This document shows positions 1-10,778 of a DNA stretch of 64,000 bases, in pieces (within the stretch, counting starts at the first letter, position 1; the number at the start of each line of letters is the position of its first letter). Source of the DNA: Dietzia sp. ANT_WB102 (GTDB lineage Bacteria; Actinomycetota; Actinomycetes; Mycobacteriales; Mycobacteriaceae); the NCBI RefSeq assembly GCF_008369165.1, contig NZ_VOBA01000001.1, forward strand, positions 1 to 64,000, read 5' to 3'. Under the pieces are notes generated by a model. That model was not told the origin of the DNA. It saw nothing but the letters and a program-made list of their open reading frames with translations, and did no database searches. A program made the translations under genes and the position numbers.

Positions 1-424
1 AAACCCGTCCTCCACCGCGAACTCCGTGCCCGCCGGCAGATCAGCAGTCTGCTCCACCGTCACCGACTCACCCGGCTGCACCTCCACATCCGAGTACACC
101 GGAACATTCTCATCAGCATCCGTGACCACCGGATCACCCACGGTCACCGTCAACTCAGCCTCATCGACCGAACCATCCGGATACGTCACCGTCACCGGCA
201 CCGTCAGCTCAGTACCCGGCGCAGCACCCTCAGGAGCCGTCACCGTCACCGCACCAGTGTCCGGATCCACAACCACAGTCCACCCGGCCGGAGGAACAAA
301 CCCGTCCTCCACCGCGAACTCCGTGCCCGCCGGCAGATCAGCAGTCTGCTCCACCGTCACCGACTCACCCGGCTGCACCTCCACATCCGAGTACACCGGA
401 ACATTCTCATCAGCATCCGTGACC
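1..424 (-). repeat. 297-bp (99-residue) tandem repeat inside the surface protein gene
   Basis: Bases 1-127 and 298-424 are identical, giving a period of exactly 297 bp, or 99 codons in frame on the minus strand. The remainder of the two units is diverged, so each unit has a conserved half and a variable half. More copies probably continue to the left of the window. Confidence 0.9.
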
Positions 425-2145
425 GGCGCAGCAGTCACATCAAACGTCGCCGTCGTCTCCTCCGACGAAGAATCCGCATACGTCACCGTCACCGGCACAC
501 CCACAGTGCCCAGATCAGTCCCGACCGGCGGCGTGTACGACACCACACCCGAAGTCGGATCAACCGACGCACCCGCAGGCGCACCGTCACCCAACTCAAA
601 AACAGTGCCAGCCGGAACACTCACCGGACCATCACCATCAACGAATGACACCGGAGACGTCGCCTTAACACCAACAGGCGCAGACACCACCGCATACGAC
701 GGCGTGAACTCATCCGCATCCGTCTTCGACGGGCAATCCAGCGGCGTGTACTCCTGGGTCTGGGGTACTGCCACCAGATTTCCCGAAGCCTGAGTGCGGA
801 CAAGTTCGATGAGCCCAGGTGCTGTCGGAGCCGGGATGGTCAGGGAAGTGTCGGCGGTCGATGCAATCGGATAGGTCGTCCCCGACGCTCCACCGACACG
901 GATCGAGTACGTGTAGGCACCGTTCGAGATCAACCCACTGAACTCAACGGTGATGTCGTCCGGAGCTGGGCATACGGGAGCTGGAACAGTCAGCGCCTCT
1001 TCACTGGCGGGAGCCAGCGCGAATGTCCAGAGATTGCCAATCGTTCGCCCGAACTGAGTAAGGGTGTGTCCTGTCTTGGTAATTGTTCCTGGGACCAGAT
1101 AGCCGCCATTAGCATCCGATGCGAGGCTGTCCTTCACACCTTGAGCAAACGGACGACTAATGAAAGTTCTATACCCGCTCGGCGGGATGACCCACATGGT
1201 GAAACGGTCACTGTTCATGTTAAACGACACGTTGTGCCCGTTATGATCCCACCGGTCGGACCCGAGGAAGTTGATTTCGTAGTCACCATCGGAGTCGGTC
1301 GTGTCGCAGCGGACGATTGTGGTGCCCGTTGGTTGCGCACACACCGTTGCACCCGCGACGTCGTAATCAGCACCATCGCGCGTCTCGCGTCCGAGGACCT
1401 GCTCGACGCCGACCGCACCCCTGATCGACGCGCAGTTGGTGTTGTCGTAATTAATTCCCCCGATGCGCAAACGACAGTCTGACTGCTGACTGTCCGCCCC
1501 CATCGGCCCAGCTGCAGGTGGCGCCTGCATGAACTGGACCTGGTAGTTGTACACCGAGCGGGTCGCCGGATCAACGGTGCCCCAGGTAGTACTGCCACTG
1601 TTCGGGTCGATCTGGGCTTGGACGGCATTTCCGTGCCCCGGGAGCGAAGCCGGTACGTATGGCGTCCCTGTCACCGTCTGATCAGCAGCCTCGAACTGGA
1701 CCAAGGATCCCCGGATGCCACCTGTAGTCGGCCGAAACCCATTCAACCCGCTGACGCAGTAGTCGCCGCCCGGACCCGACGTCACCGCGATCCATTCGGA
1801 CCAGGGTCCGACCGCGGCTTCGGCGTTGGAGTCGCCCAGAGTGTAACGGAACTGGAACGATGCCCCGGGGAGCTTGGTGGCGCCGGTATCGCTTGCTGGA
1901 AGCGAGCCACCGGGACGCCCGTTAGCCTGAATCCACGTTGAGCCCGTGATCGATTCTTCTGTGAATTTACAAGTAGCACCGGACACTACCGGCGCAGCGT
2001 TGGCCGCCGGAACCATCGCAGAGTTGAACAGCACCGGCGTGAAGGTGGCCACTAGAAACATCACGAACGCCAGTGCGGGCACCCGTATCTGGAGACCTGG
2101 CGGGACCACGCCCGGCCTCTCCGTTGAGTCATTCGACCGCTGCAC
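1..2145 (-). CDS. Secreted surface protein with Rib/YPDG-like repeats (3' end cut by window edge)
   Basis: Reading the minus strand from a GTG at 2145 gives an uninterrupted frame to base 1 (715 residues, C-terminus missing). A GAGGGGAG ribosome site precedes the GTG. Residues 1-50 form a Sec signal: charged start, hydrophobic stretch about 22-40, likely cut after ANA at 50. Residues about 50-450 are a mixed extracellular region without a family I can name; one part (DGDYEINF) resembles Cna-B/SdrD-type folds. From about residue 480 come Ig-like modules ending in VTVTYPDGS-type strands, typical of Rib/alpha-like surface repeats, then 99-residue tandem repeats. Codons in the repeat part use many T-ending third positions, unlike the neighbouring GC-rich genes, which suggests separate ancestry. 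Likely a cell-wall adhesin; the anchor would lie outside the window. Confidence 0.8.
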   Translation of the reverse strand, partial: MQRSNDSTERPGVVPPGLQIRVPALAFVMFLVATFTPVLFNSAMVPAANAAPVVSGATCKFTEESITGSTWIQANGRPGGSLPASDTGATKLPGASFQFRYTLGDSNAEAAVGPWSEWIAVTSGPGGDYCVSGLNGFRPTTGGIRGSLVQFEAADQTVTGTPYVPASLPGHGNAVQAQIDPNSGSTTWGTVDPATRSVYNYQVQFMQAPPAAGPMGADSQQSDCRLRIGGINYDNTNCASIRGAVGVEQVLGRETRDGADYDVAGATVCAQPTGTTIVRCDTTDSDGDYEINFLGSDRWDHNGHNVSFNMNSDRFTMWVIPPSGYRTFISRPFAQGVKDSLASDANGGYLVPGTITKTGHTLTQFGRTIGNLWTFALAPASEEALTVPAPVCPAPDDITVEFSGLISNGAYTYSIRVGGASGTTYPIASTADTSLTIPAPTAPGLIELVRTQASGNLVAVPQTQEYTPLDCPSKTDADEFTPSYAVVSAPVGVKATSPVSFVDGDGPVSVPAGTVFELGDGAPAGASVDPTSGVVSYTPPVGTDLGTVGVPVTVTYADSSSEETTATFDVTAAPVTDADENVPVYSDVEVQPGESVTVEQTADLPAGTEFAVEDGFVPPAGWTVVVDPDTGAVTVTAPEGAAPGTELTVPVTVTYPDGSVDEAELTVTVGDPVVTDADENVPVYSDVEVQPGESVTVEQTADLPAGTEFAVEDGF

Positions 2146-2453
2146 GGCCTCTCCCCTCAGTTGATGGGCGTGAGCGCCCGAATAATCCCTGCGAATGGCC
2201 AACCCACACGCGCGCAGGGATGGCCTCAGAGAATCTTCTAACAAATTAACCAGATTCCGCAAAAAACCTTGACGTTCCTTAGAGCGAGAGGCTCCGAGGC
2301 TGTTCACGACGTGCTTAGCTGGGCGAGATTTCGGGGTCGACGGACACAAGCTACGAGCAACCGCGCACCGTTGACAGCATGCTGTCAGTGCACACTCAGC
2401 TTTTCGTGAAGACTCTGACGACCTAGGTAGTACGCCGCCAGATCGACAACGGA
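2146..2453. other. Intergenic stretch between the surface protein and fadA6
   Basis: No convincing coding frame is present. The stretch is less GC-rich than the genes around it. It holds a perfect 16-bp palindrome at 2372-2387 and must contain the promoter of the surface-protein gene. I see nothing else in it. Confidence 0.5.
2372..2387. promoter_or_regulatory. Perfect 16-bp palindrome, possible operator
   Basis: TGACAGCATGCTGTCA reads the same on both strands. It lies about 230 bp upstream of the surface-protein start and downstream of fadA6. No cognate regulator is evident nearby, so its role as an operator is inference. Confidence 0.4.
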
Positions 2454-2479
2454 CCCCACACCCTGCGAAGGGTGTGGGG
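2454..2479 (-). terminator. Terminator of the kstR2-fadA6 transcript
   Basis: A 10-bp perfect stem (CCCCACACCC paired with GGGTGTGGGG) with a six-base TGCGAA loop lies 41 bp past the fadA6 stop. No T-run follows, as is usual in actinobacteria. Confidence 0.8.
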
Positions 2480-2520
2480 CCCGCTCTACCCCGTAAGCGG
2501 GGCGCATTCTTCCAGCAGCG

Positions 2521-3690
2521 TCAGCTGTCGAGCCGCTCGATGATCGTGACGTTGGCGGTGCCGCCGCCCTCGCACATGGTCTGCAGGCCGTAGCGGCCCC
2601 CGGTGCGCTCGAGCTCGTTGAGCATGGTGGCGAACAGCTTCGCGCCGGTGGCGCCCAGCGGGTGGCCCAGCGCGATGCCGCCACCATTGGGGTTGACGCG
2701 GGCCGGGTCGGCGCCGGTCTCCTTGAGCCACGCCAGGACGACCGGGGCAAAGGCCTCGTTGATCTCGACGACGTCGATGTCGTTGATCGACAGGCCGGTC
2801 TTCTCCAGCGCCCACTTGGTGGCCGGGATGGGTGCGGAGAGCATCATCACCGGGTCGTCGCCGCGAACAGTGAGGTGGTGGATGCGGGCGCGCGGCTTAA
2901 GACCGTACTTGTCCACGGCCTCGGCGGAGGCGAGCAGCCCGGCCGACGCTCCGTCGCAGATCTGCGAGGCGACGGCGGCGGTGAGTGAACCACCCTCTGC
3001 CAGCACGGGAAGGGAGGCCATCTTCTCGAGGGTGGTCTCACGGGGAGTCTCGTCTGCCTCGAGGCCGGCCATCGGGACGTACTCGTTCGCGAAGCGCCCC
3101 TCGGCGATCGCGGCACGTGCACGGGTGTGGGACTGCAGCGCCCACTCCTCCATCTGCTCGCGGGTGATGCCCCACTTGTCGGCCATCATCTGGGCGCCGT
3201 TGAACTGGGAGATCTCCTGCGAGCCGAAGCGCTCGACCCAGCCGGTGGAGCCCGTGAACGGGTCGTCGAAGCCGTACTCACGGCCGGCGAGCATGGCCGA
3301 AGAAATGGGCAGGGCGCTCATGTTCTGCACGCCACCAAAGAGGATCACGTCCTGGCTGCCGGACCAGATGGCCTGCGCGCCGAAGTGGATGGCCTGCTGG
3401 CTGGAGCCGCACTGGCGGTCCACGGTGGTGCCCGGGACGCCGAGGGGCATCCCGGCGGCGAGCCAAGAGGAGCGGGCGATGTTGCCGGCCTGGGGACCGA
3501 TGGTGTCGACGCAGCCGAAGATGACGTCGTCGACGACCTCCGGGTCGATTCCCGTGCGCTCGACGACCGCCTTGATGACGTGCGCGCCCATGTCAGCCGG
3601 GTGCTGTCCGGACAGGCTGCCGCCGCGCTTGCCGACGGGGGTCCGCACGGCGTCGATCACGTAGGCCTCGCGGCCGGTCACGTTGGTCAT
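2521..3690 (-). CDS. fadA6: Acetyl-CoA acetyltransferase (thiolase) FadA6
   Basis: A 389-residue thiolase, normal length for the family. The nucleophilic Cys is C94 in VDRQCGSSQQA, the catalytic His is H343 in GHPLGATGA, and the second Cys is C373 in CEGGGTAN; NEAFA is also present. The ATG at 3690 follows a GAGGAG ribosome site. The gene lies 26 bp downstream of kstR2 on the same strand, the arrangement of fadA6/kstR2 in Mycobacterium. This supports a role in thiolytic cleavage during rings C/D (HIP) breakdown and control by KstR2. A general beta-oxidation thiolase is possible from sequence alone; context favours FadA6. Confidence 0.85.
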   Translation of the reverse strand: MTNVTGREAYVIDAVRTPVGKRGGSLSGQHPADMGAHVIKAVVERTGIDPEVVDDVIFGCVDTIGPQAGNIARSSWLAAGMPLGVPGTTVDRQCGSSQQAIHFGAQAIWSGSQDVILFGGVQNMSALPISSAMLAGREYGFDDPFTGSTGWVERFGSQEISQFNGAQMMADKWGITREQMEEWALQSHTRARAAIAEGRFANEYVPMAGLEADETPRETTLEKMASLPVLAEGGSLTAAVASQICDGASAGLLASAEAVDKYGLKPRARIHHLTVRGDDPVMMLSAPIPATKWALEKTGLSINDIDVVEINEAFAPVVLAWLKETGADPARVNPNGGGIALGHPLGATGAKLFATMLNELERTGGRYGLQTMCEGGGTANVTIIERLDS

Positions 3691-3716
3691 GTGTCTCCTC
3701 GGGGTGGGTGAGATAG

Positions 3717-4298
3717 TCAGCCGACGGCCAGGCCGTCGAGCACGATGTTGAGGTACTGGTCGGCGACGGCGGCGTGGTCGGTGTCGTCGTCGGGTCGATA
3801 CCACCGCACGGCGACCCATACGGTGTCGCGCAGGAATCGGTAGGTGAGTCGCACGTCGAGGTCGTCGCGGAACTCCCCGGACTTCATCCCCCTCGTCAGC
3901 ACATCGCTCCACATCTCGCGGAACTCGGTATTGCGCTCACGGAGGTAGTCGAATCGGGGGTTGCCGCGCAGATGCTTCAGCTCGTCCTGATAGATGGCGA
4001 CCTCGTCGCGGTTGCGGTGGATCGCCTCGAAGGACGCCCGGACCAGCTGTTCGAGGGTCTCGCGCGGGCCGAGGCCGGACTCCACAATGCGGCGGTAGTC
4101 ATTGAAGAGGGAGTCGAGGAATCCGCGCAGGATCTCGTCGACGATCGCTTCCTTGGATGAGAAGTGATGGTAAAGGCTTCCCGAGAGGATGCCCGCCGCA
4201 TCGGCGATGTCTCGGACGGTGGTCGCACGCAGGCCGCGTTCGGCGAAGAGCCCTGCCGCGATCGACAGGAGCTCCTCACGTCTGGTCGTGCTGGTCAT
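3717..4298 (-). CDS. kstR2: TetR-family repressor KstR2
   Basis: A 193-residue TetR regulator. Its N-terminal helix-turn-helix (about residues 20-45, with ATTVRDIADAAG and SGSLYHHFSSKEAI) is typical, and the C-terminal domain would bind the ligand; in characterised KstR2 this is HIP-CoA. The ATG at 4298 is preferred over the in-frame GTG at 4304 because a TAGACT -10 element ends six bases before it, giving a leaderless mRNA. A KstR2-type box at 4314-4327 lies just upstream, so the gene should repress itself. It heads an operon with fadA6 and sits among fadE30, ipdF and fadD3, the KstR2 regulon of Mycobacteriales. Confidence 0.88.
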   Translation of the reverse strand: MTSTTRREELLSIAAGLFAERGLRATTVRDIADAAGILSGSLYHHFSSKEAIVDEILRGFLDSLFNDYRRIVESGLGPRETLEQLVRASFEAIHRNRDEVAIYQDELKHLRGNPRFDYLRERNTEFREMWSDVLTRGMKSGEFRDDLDVRLTYRFLRDTVWVAVRWYRPDDDTDHAAVADQYLNIVLDGLAVG

Positions 4299-4304
4299 AG
4301 CCAC

Positions 4305-4310
4305 AGTCTA
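4305..4310 (-). promoter_or_regulatory. -10 element of leaderless kstR2
   Basis: TAGACT on the minus strand, followed by six bases and the ATG at 4298. The KstR2 box lies immediately upstream, so bound repressor would block it. Confidence 0.6.
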
Positions 4311-4313
4311 CCA

Positions 4314-4327
4314 ACCAAGCACTTGTT
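4314..4327. promoter_or_regulatory. KstR2 operator box at kstR2-fadA6
   Basis: ACCAAGCACTTGTT matches the published KstR2 motif AnCAAGnnCTTGnT at every fixed position. It lies 15 bp upstream of the kstR2 start. Confidence 0.85.
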
Positions 4328-4389
4328 AGGTCGACGATCGGTCCTCCCCTACCTCTGGACGCGCGCCGCCGAGGGCCATCCGGCGCCAC

Positions 4390-4395
4390 TAGACT
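4390..4395 (+). promoter_or_regulatory. -10 element of the leaderless lipoprotein gene
   Basis: TAGACT is followed by seven bases and the ATG at 4403. No ribosome site is present. Confidence 0.6.
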
Positions 4396-4402
4396 CCGGC
4401 GC

Positions 4403-5197
4403 ATGCGGACAACCCCACCCCTGACATCCCGACTCTCTCGAACCCGCGTGCTCGCGGCATCCGCCGCGCTTGGCCTGACGCTGGGCCTGGGAGCATGCAC
4501 GGTCGGCGAGGGGAACGACGACGAGAGCGGCTCTACCCCAACGGCCACAGCATCCGAGTCGACCGATCCGGTGGAGTCCGCGGATCCGGGATCGGCCCCA
4601 CCGTCCACGGCCGTCGAGCAGCTGGTCCTCACCGCCGAGGACGCCCCGGAGGTGGGCCTGCAGCCCGTGCCGGCGGACGAGATCGCCGGAGGCATGGACG
4701 CGCTCGGCGCGTTCACCTCGGACGTCCGCGTCGAGCCGGAACGGTGCGCGGACATCAGCAAGGACGGGATGGGCGCGCAGTCGGAGCCGGGGGCCATGGC
4801 GATCCAGGCCGGCCAGGTCGGCGAGACCTCGATCGCGGTGGCGGTGACCCGGGTGACCGACGGATTGTCCGAGCGTGTGCGGCAGGTCGAGGACTGCCCC
4901 GTCATGACGGTCGCGTTCCCCCTCCAGGGCGAGGAGATGGTCACCGAGACCCAGAACTCTTTGCTGGAGATCGACGCCCCGGAGGGGGTCGAGGACTTCG
5001 CCGTGGTCGTCCAGGACAACTCGATGGACATGATGGGGCAGACCATCCGGACCTCGAACGTGATGATCACGGGCGTTGTCCGGGGGCTCGGCATCTCCGT
5101 CACCGCGGCCGGCACCGACGGTCCGGTGTCTGACGAGGCCCGGAACACCGCTGTCCAGCTCTTCGCCGCGCAGGCCGAGAAGGTCCGCAACGCCTGA
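4403..5197 (+). CDS. Secreted lipoprotein, possibly PknH-like sensor domain
   Basis: A 264-residue protein with a type II signal: Arg-rich start, hydrophobic core about 16-30, and lipobox LGAC with the lipidated Cys at 32. A Ser/Thr/Asp/Glu-rich linker (33-70) leads to a globular domain of about 190 residues with Cys at about 113 and 168. The overall pattern resembles the mycobacterial lipoproteins and PknH-type extracellular sensor domains, but I cannot assign it firmly. It lies between two KstR2-controlled units on the opposite strand, with its own leaderless promoter and no KstR2 box on its side of the -10, so a link to steroids is only positional. Confidence 0.75.
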   Translation: MRTTPPLTSRLSRTRVLAASAALGLTLGLGACTVGEGNDDESGSTPTATASESTDPVESADPGSAPPSTAVEQLVLTAEDAPEVGLQPVPADEIAGGMDALGAFTSDVRVEPERCADISKDGMGAQSEPGAMAIQAGQVGETSIAVAVTRVTDGLSERVRQVEDCPVMTVAFPLQGEEMVTETQNSLLEIDAPEGVEDFAVVVQDNSMDMMGQTIRTSNVMITGVVRGLGISVTAAGTDGPVSDEARNTAVQLFAAQAEKVRNA

Positions 5198-5205
5198 CAG
5201 ACGCG

Positions 5206-5235
5206 ACTGCCCGCCCGGAGAACCGGGCGGGCAGT
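5206..5235. terminator. Bidirectional terminator between lipoprotein and ipdF
   Basis: A 13-bp perfect stem (ACTGCCCGCCCGG with its complement) and an AGAA tetraloop lie between two converging genes and can stop transcription from both sides. Confidence 0.85.
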
Positions 5236-5254
5236 AAGCGGGGTGGGCCGTCCC

Positions 5255-6057
5255 TCAGGCGCGCTGCGAGGAGATGGAGATGACCTCGCCCGTGAGGTAG
5301 GTCGTGTAGTCGCTGGCGAGCATGGCGATGGTCGCGGCGACCTCCCACACATCGGCGGCCCGCCCGAATGCTTCCTTGGCGGCGAGCTCGTCGAGCAGTT
5401 CCGCCGAGGCCGACTTCTCGAGGAACTTGTGGCGAGCGATCGACGGCGCGATCGCGTTGATGCGCACCCCGAAGTCAGCACCCTCGATGGCCGAGCAGCG
5501 GGTCAGCGCCATGACTCCGGCCTTGGCCGCGGCGTAGTGGGCCTGCGCCCGCTGCGCGCGCCAGCCCAGCACGGAGGCGTTGTTGACGATTACGCCGTTG
5601 TGCGGGACGTCGCGGAAATAGCGCAGCGCGGCGCGGGTGGCCCGGAACGTGCCGTTCAGGGTGATGTCCAGGACGCGGTCCCAGTCCTCGTCGGTCATGT
5701 CGACGAGTTCGGTCTCGCCGCCGAGCCCCGCGTTGTTGATGAGAACGTCGATCCGGCCCAGCTTCTCAGCGGCACCGGAGATCAGTGCGTCGACATCGGC
5801 GGTAGACTGCACGTTGCAGGTCAGCGCCTCGATCTGCTGGTCGGGGAACTCGGCAGCGAGGGCGTCGCGCGCCTCGTTCATCCGACGCTCGTGGAAGTCG
5901 GAGACCAGAACGTCGGCGCCCTCGAGGGCCGCTCGCCGTGCGGCGGAGAAGCCGATGCCGGTTCCGGCTGCCGCGGTGACGACGACCTTCTTGCCCTTGA
6001 GCAACCCGTGGCCGGGAGTCTCCTCGGGGACGACGGCGAGGGGGGATGTGCGCTCGG

Positions 6058-6061
<4 letters not shown>
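5255..6061 (-). CDS. ipdF: Short-chain dehydrogenase, IpdF-like
   Basis: A 268-residue classical SDR. The nucleotide site is TAAAGTGIG (29-37), the NNAG motif is at 109-112, and the catalytic Ser163, Tyr176 and Lys180 are all present. The ATG at 6061 overlaps the fadE30 stop (ATGA), so translation is coupled, and longer upstream starts would run into fadE30. The order fadE30-SDR beside kstR2/fadA6 matches Rv3560c-Rv3559c of M. tuberculosis, where the SDR (IpdF) oxidises the 5-hydroxy group of a HIP-CoA derived intermediate. The assignment rests on this synteny plus the family motifs; the exact substrate cannot be read from the sequence. Confidence 0.75.
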
Positions 6062-8223
<2,162 letters not shown>

Positions 8224-8245
8224 CGACGAGCACCGGGCAGATCTG

Positions 8246-8259
8246 ACCAAGCACTTGCT
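8246..8259. promoter_or_regulatory. KstR2 operator box upstream of fadD3
   Basis: ACCAAGCACTTGCT fits AnCAAGnnCTTGnT at all fixed positions, followed by AGGT. It lies 48 bp upstream of the fadD3 ATG. Confidence 0.85.
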
Positions 8260-8307
8260 AGGTAGGGTTGTGTGCGCCACACCCGCAGCCCCACCGAGGA
8301 GTCCGCG

Positions 8308-9957
8308 ATGAACCCGACCGCCGAGAGCGCGCCCACCCAGGGCGCCCCCGTCGAGACCACGCCCGCCGCTCTGCGCCGCGCGGCCCGGACGTGGGCGGAC
8401 CGCGAGGCGATCGCCGATGTCCAACCCGGCCAGGACACCCGCTGGACCTGGGCACAGCTGCTTGACGAGGTCCGCCTATTCGCGGCCGGCCTCATCGCAC
8501 GCGGGGTCTCCCCCGGCGACCGCGTCGTGATCTGGGCGCCCAACACCCGCCACTGGGTCGTCGCAGCGCTGGGCGTGCAGTTCGCCGGCGGCACCGTCGT
8601 CCCCGCCAACACCCGCTACACCGGGAGCGAGACACTCGAGATCATCCAGCGCACGCACGCGGTGGCGGCCGTGGTCGCCGGGTCGTTCCTCGGGTCCGAG
8701 CGGATCGCGGACCTCGCCTCCGCCGCGAACACGGCAGCCGGCGACCCCGCGGGAGGGTCGGCGAACACCTCGCTCGCCGGGGTCACCGAGCTGCGGACCA
8801 TCGTCCGCATCCCACTCGGCGGCGACGACACCGCGACGACCGGCGACGCCGCCGGTGTGGACGTCCTCGATTACGCCGACCTTCGCTCCCTGGCCACCGA
8901 TGCCCTGCTCGCCGAGGCCGACGCCCGCGCGGACGCGGTGACGGGCGACGACGTCGCCGACATCCTCTTCACCTCCGGCACCACCGGCAAGAGCAAGGGC
9001 GTCGTGGCCCTGCACCGGCAGACCATCGCCGGCGCCCACGCCTGGGGCACCAACAACGGGCTCACGGAGGACGACCGCTACCTCATCGTCAACCCGTTCT
9101 TCCACAGCTTCGGCTACAAGGCGGGCTTCCTCGTCTGCGTCTTGCTCGGTTCGACGGTCATCCCGCTGTCCGTGTATTCGACGAGCGAGACAATGCGCCT
9201 GATCCAGTCCGAGCGCGCGACGGTCCTGCCGGGCGCGCCGACGATCTTCCAGACGCTGCTCGACGACCCGACCCGCGGCGAGTACGACCTGTCCTCCCTG
9301 CGCCTGGCCGTGACCGGCGCGTCGGTGGTGCCGGTGGTGTTGGTCGAGCGTATGCAGTCCGACCTCGGCCTGGACACGGTGATCACCGCGTACGGACAGA
9401 CCGAGACCATGGGGTTCATCACCACGACCGGGGCGGACGACGACGACGTCACCGTCGCCACCACCTGCGGCCGCGCCTACCCCGGCATGGAGATCCGGAT
9501 CGGGGAGCACGGCGAGATCCTCACCCGCGGCGAGATGGTCATGCAGGGCTACCTCGACGACCCGGAAAACACGGCCAAGACGATCGACCCGGAGGGGTGG
9601 CTGCACACCGGTGACGTCGGCGAGATCGACGAGCGCGGGAACCTCCGCATCACCGACCGGCTCAAGGACATGTACATCAACGGCGGGTTCAACGTGTACC
9701 CGGCGGAGATCGAGCAGACCCTCGCCCGCCTGGACGGCGTCGTCGAGGCGGCGGTGGTCGGCGTGCCGGACGAGCGGATGGGCGAGGTGGGCAAGGCCTT
9801 CATCGTCCGCCGCGCGGATTCCGAACTCACCGAGCAGCATGTCCTGGACTTCGCTTCCGAGCACCTGGCGAACTTCAAGCGGCCCCGGTCGGTCGAGTTC
9901 GTGGACTCGCTGCCCCGCAACGCCTCAGGCAAAGTCGTCAAGACCGAACTGCGATGA
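8308..9957 (+). CDS. fadD3: HIP-CoA ligase FadD3 (acyl-CoA synthetase)
   Basis: A 549-residue adenylate-forming ligase. It shows the phosphate-binding SGTTGKSKG (223-231), YGQTE, GWLHTGD, and the C-terminal catalytic Lys542 in ASGKVVK. The ATG at 8308 has a GAGGAG ribosome site six bases upstream; a GTG at 8272 has none. FadD3 activates 3aα-H-4α(3'-propanoate)-7aβ-methylhexahydro-1,5-indanedione (HIP) with ATP and CoA, the entry step for rings C/D. The KstR2 box, kstR2/fadA6/fadE30 nearby and the downstream run of acyl-CoA dehydrogenases make FadD3 the best fit among the FadD family. Confidence 0.82.
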   Translation: MNPTAESAPTQGAPVETTPAALRRAARTWADREAIADVQPGQDTRWTWAQLLDEVRLFAAGLIARGVSPGDRVVIWAPNTRHWVVAALGVQFAGGTVVPANTRYTGSETLEIIQRTHAVAAVVAGSFLGSERIADLASAANTAAGDPAGGSANTSLAGVTELRTIVRIPLGGDDTATTGDAAGVDVLDYADLRSLATDALLAEADARADAVTGDDVADILFTSGTTGKSKGVVALHRQTIAGAHAWGTNNGLTEDDRYLIVNPFFHSFGYKAGFLVCVLLGSTVIPLSVYSTSETMRLIQSERATVLPGAPTIFQTLLDDPTRGEYDLSSLRLAVTGASVVPVVLVERMQSDLGLDTVITAYGQTETMGFITTTGADDDDVTVATTCGRAYPGMEIRIGEHGEILTRGEMVMQGYLDDPENTAKTIDPEGWLHTGDVGEIDERGNLRITDRLKDMYINGGFNVYPAEIEQTLARLDGVVEAAVVGVPDERMGEVGKAFIVRRADSELTEQHVLDFASEHLANFKRPRSVEFVDSLPRNASGKVVKTELR

Positions 9958-10709
9958 GCTCCCCCGGCGCCGTCGTGGTCACCGGCGCGTCGGGCGGGAT
10001 CGGGTCCGCCGTCGCCCGCCGGCTGGCCGCCGAGTTCCCCGATGCCCCCGTCGTCCTCGGATACCGCTCGACCGAGCCGGTGGAACTGGCCGACGAGCTG
10101 GGCGCCGAGTCCGTCCGCCTGGCACCGGGCAGGGACGAGTCCGACGACGACGAAGTGGCCGCCACGATCAACGGGATCGCCTCTCGGCACGGCGGAATCC
10201 GGGTGTTGGCCCACTGTGCCGGTCCGCACGTGCCGATGGTGCACCTGTCCCGGATCGAGCCGTCCGAGCTCCGGCGGCAGCTCGACGACGACGCGGTCGG
10301 CTTCTTCGCGGTCGTGCGCCCCGCGCTGGAGCACCTGCGCGCGGTGGCGGGCAACGTCGTCGTCGTCACCACTGCGGCGACCACCCGCTATCCGGTACGC
10401 GATGGACTGTCCGCCGCCCCCAAGGGCGCGGTCGAGCAACTCGTCCGGGGCCTGGCCGCCGAGGAAGGGCGCTTCGGCGTGCGGGTGAACTGCGTGGGCC
10501 CCGGGATGCTCACCGACGGCATGGCCGAGAGGCTCATCGCCTCCGGCGACCTCGACGACCGTGCGCTGGAGGTGACCCGCGGCAACATCCCGCTGCGTCG
10601 CTTCGGCACGGCTGCCGACATCGCCGAGGCGGTGGCGTTCCTGGCCTCGGATCGTGCCGGGTTCATCTCGGGCCAGAAGCTCGATGTGGACGGCGGGTAC
10701 GGCGTCTGA
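9954..10709 (+). CDS. Atypical SDR lacking the catalytic Tyr
   Basis: A 251-residue SDR fold coupled to fadD3 by an ATGA overlap. The N-terminal TGASGGIG (10-17) and C-terminal DVDGGYGV are normal. NNAG is replaced by HCAG (87-90). At the YxxxK site the Tyr is replaced by Ser153 while Lys157 remains, and the catalytic Ser is Thr140. It may be a non-catalytic partner, use another residue such as Tyr146, or catalyse a different reaction. Its place in a KstR2-controlled operon suggests a role with CoA thioesters from HIP. No functional name is justified. Confidence 0.75.
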   Translation: MSSPGAVVVTGASGGIGSAVARRLAAEFPDAPVVLGYRSTEPVELADELGAESVRLAPGRDESDDDEVAATINGIASRHGGIRVLAHCAGPHVPMVHLSRIEPSELRRQLDDDAVGFFAVVRPALEHLRAVAGNVVVVTTAATTRYPVRDGLSAAPKGAVEQLVRGLAAEEGRFGVRVNCVGPGMLTDGMAERLIASGDLDDRALEVTRGNIPLRRFGTAADIAEAVAFLASDRAGFISGQKLDVDGGYGV

Positions 10710-10743
10710 ATCCGCCCGGGCGAGCGGGTCCGGTACAGTACCA

Positions 10744-10757
10744 ACCAAGCACTTGCT
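10744..10757. promoter_or_regulatory. KstR2 operator box upstream of echA
   Basis: ACCAAGCACTTGCT, followed by AGGT, fits the KstR2 motif fully. It sits in the 69-bp gap before echA, so the crotonase and dehydrogenases have an internal KstR2-controlled promoter. Confidence 0.85.
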
Positions 10758-10778
10758 AGGTAAGGAGAGTCCCAGCTC

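Noticed and set aside
26-793. Plus-strand frame of 255 residues rich in Thr/Ser/Val
   Set aside because: It is the antisense shadow of the minus-strand repeat gene, whose frame has a signal peptide, ribosome site and recognisable repeat domains.
2489-2502. Second short hairpin after fadA6
   Set aside because: Only a 5-bp stem, CCCCG with CGGGG; the stronger hairpin at 2454-2479 is sufficient.
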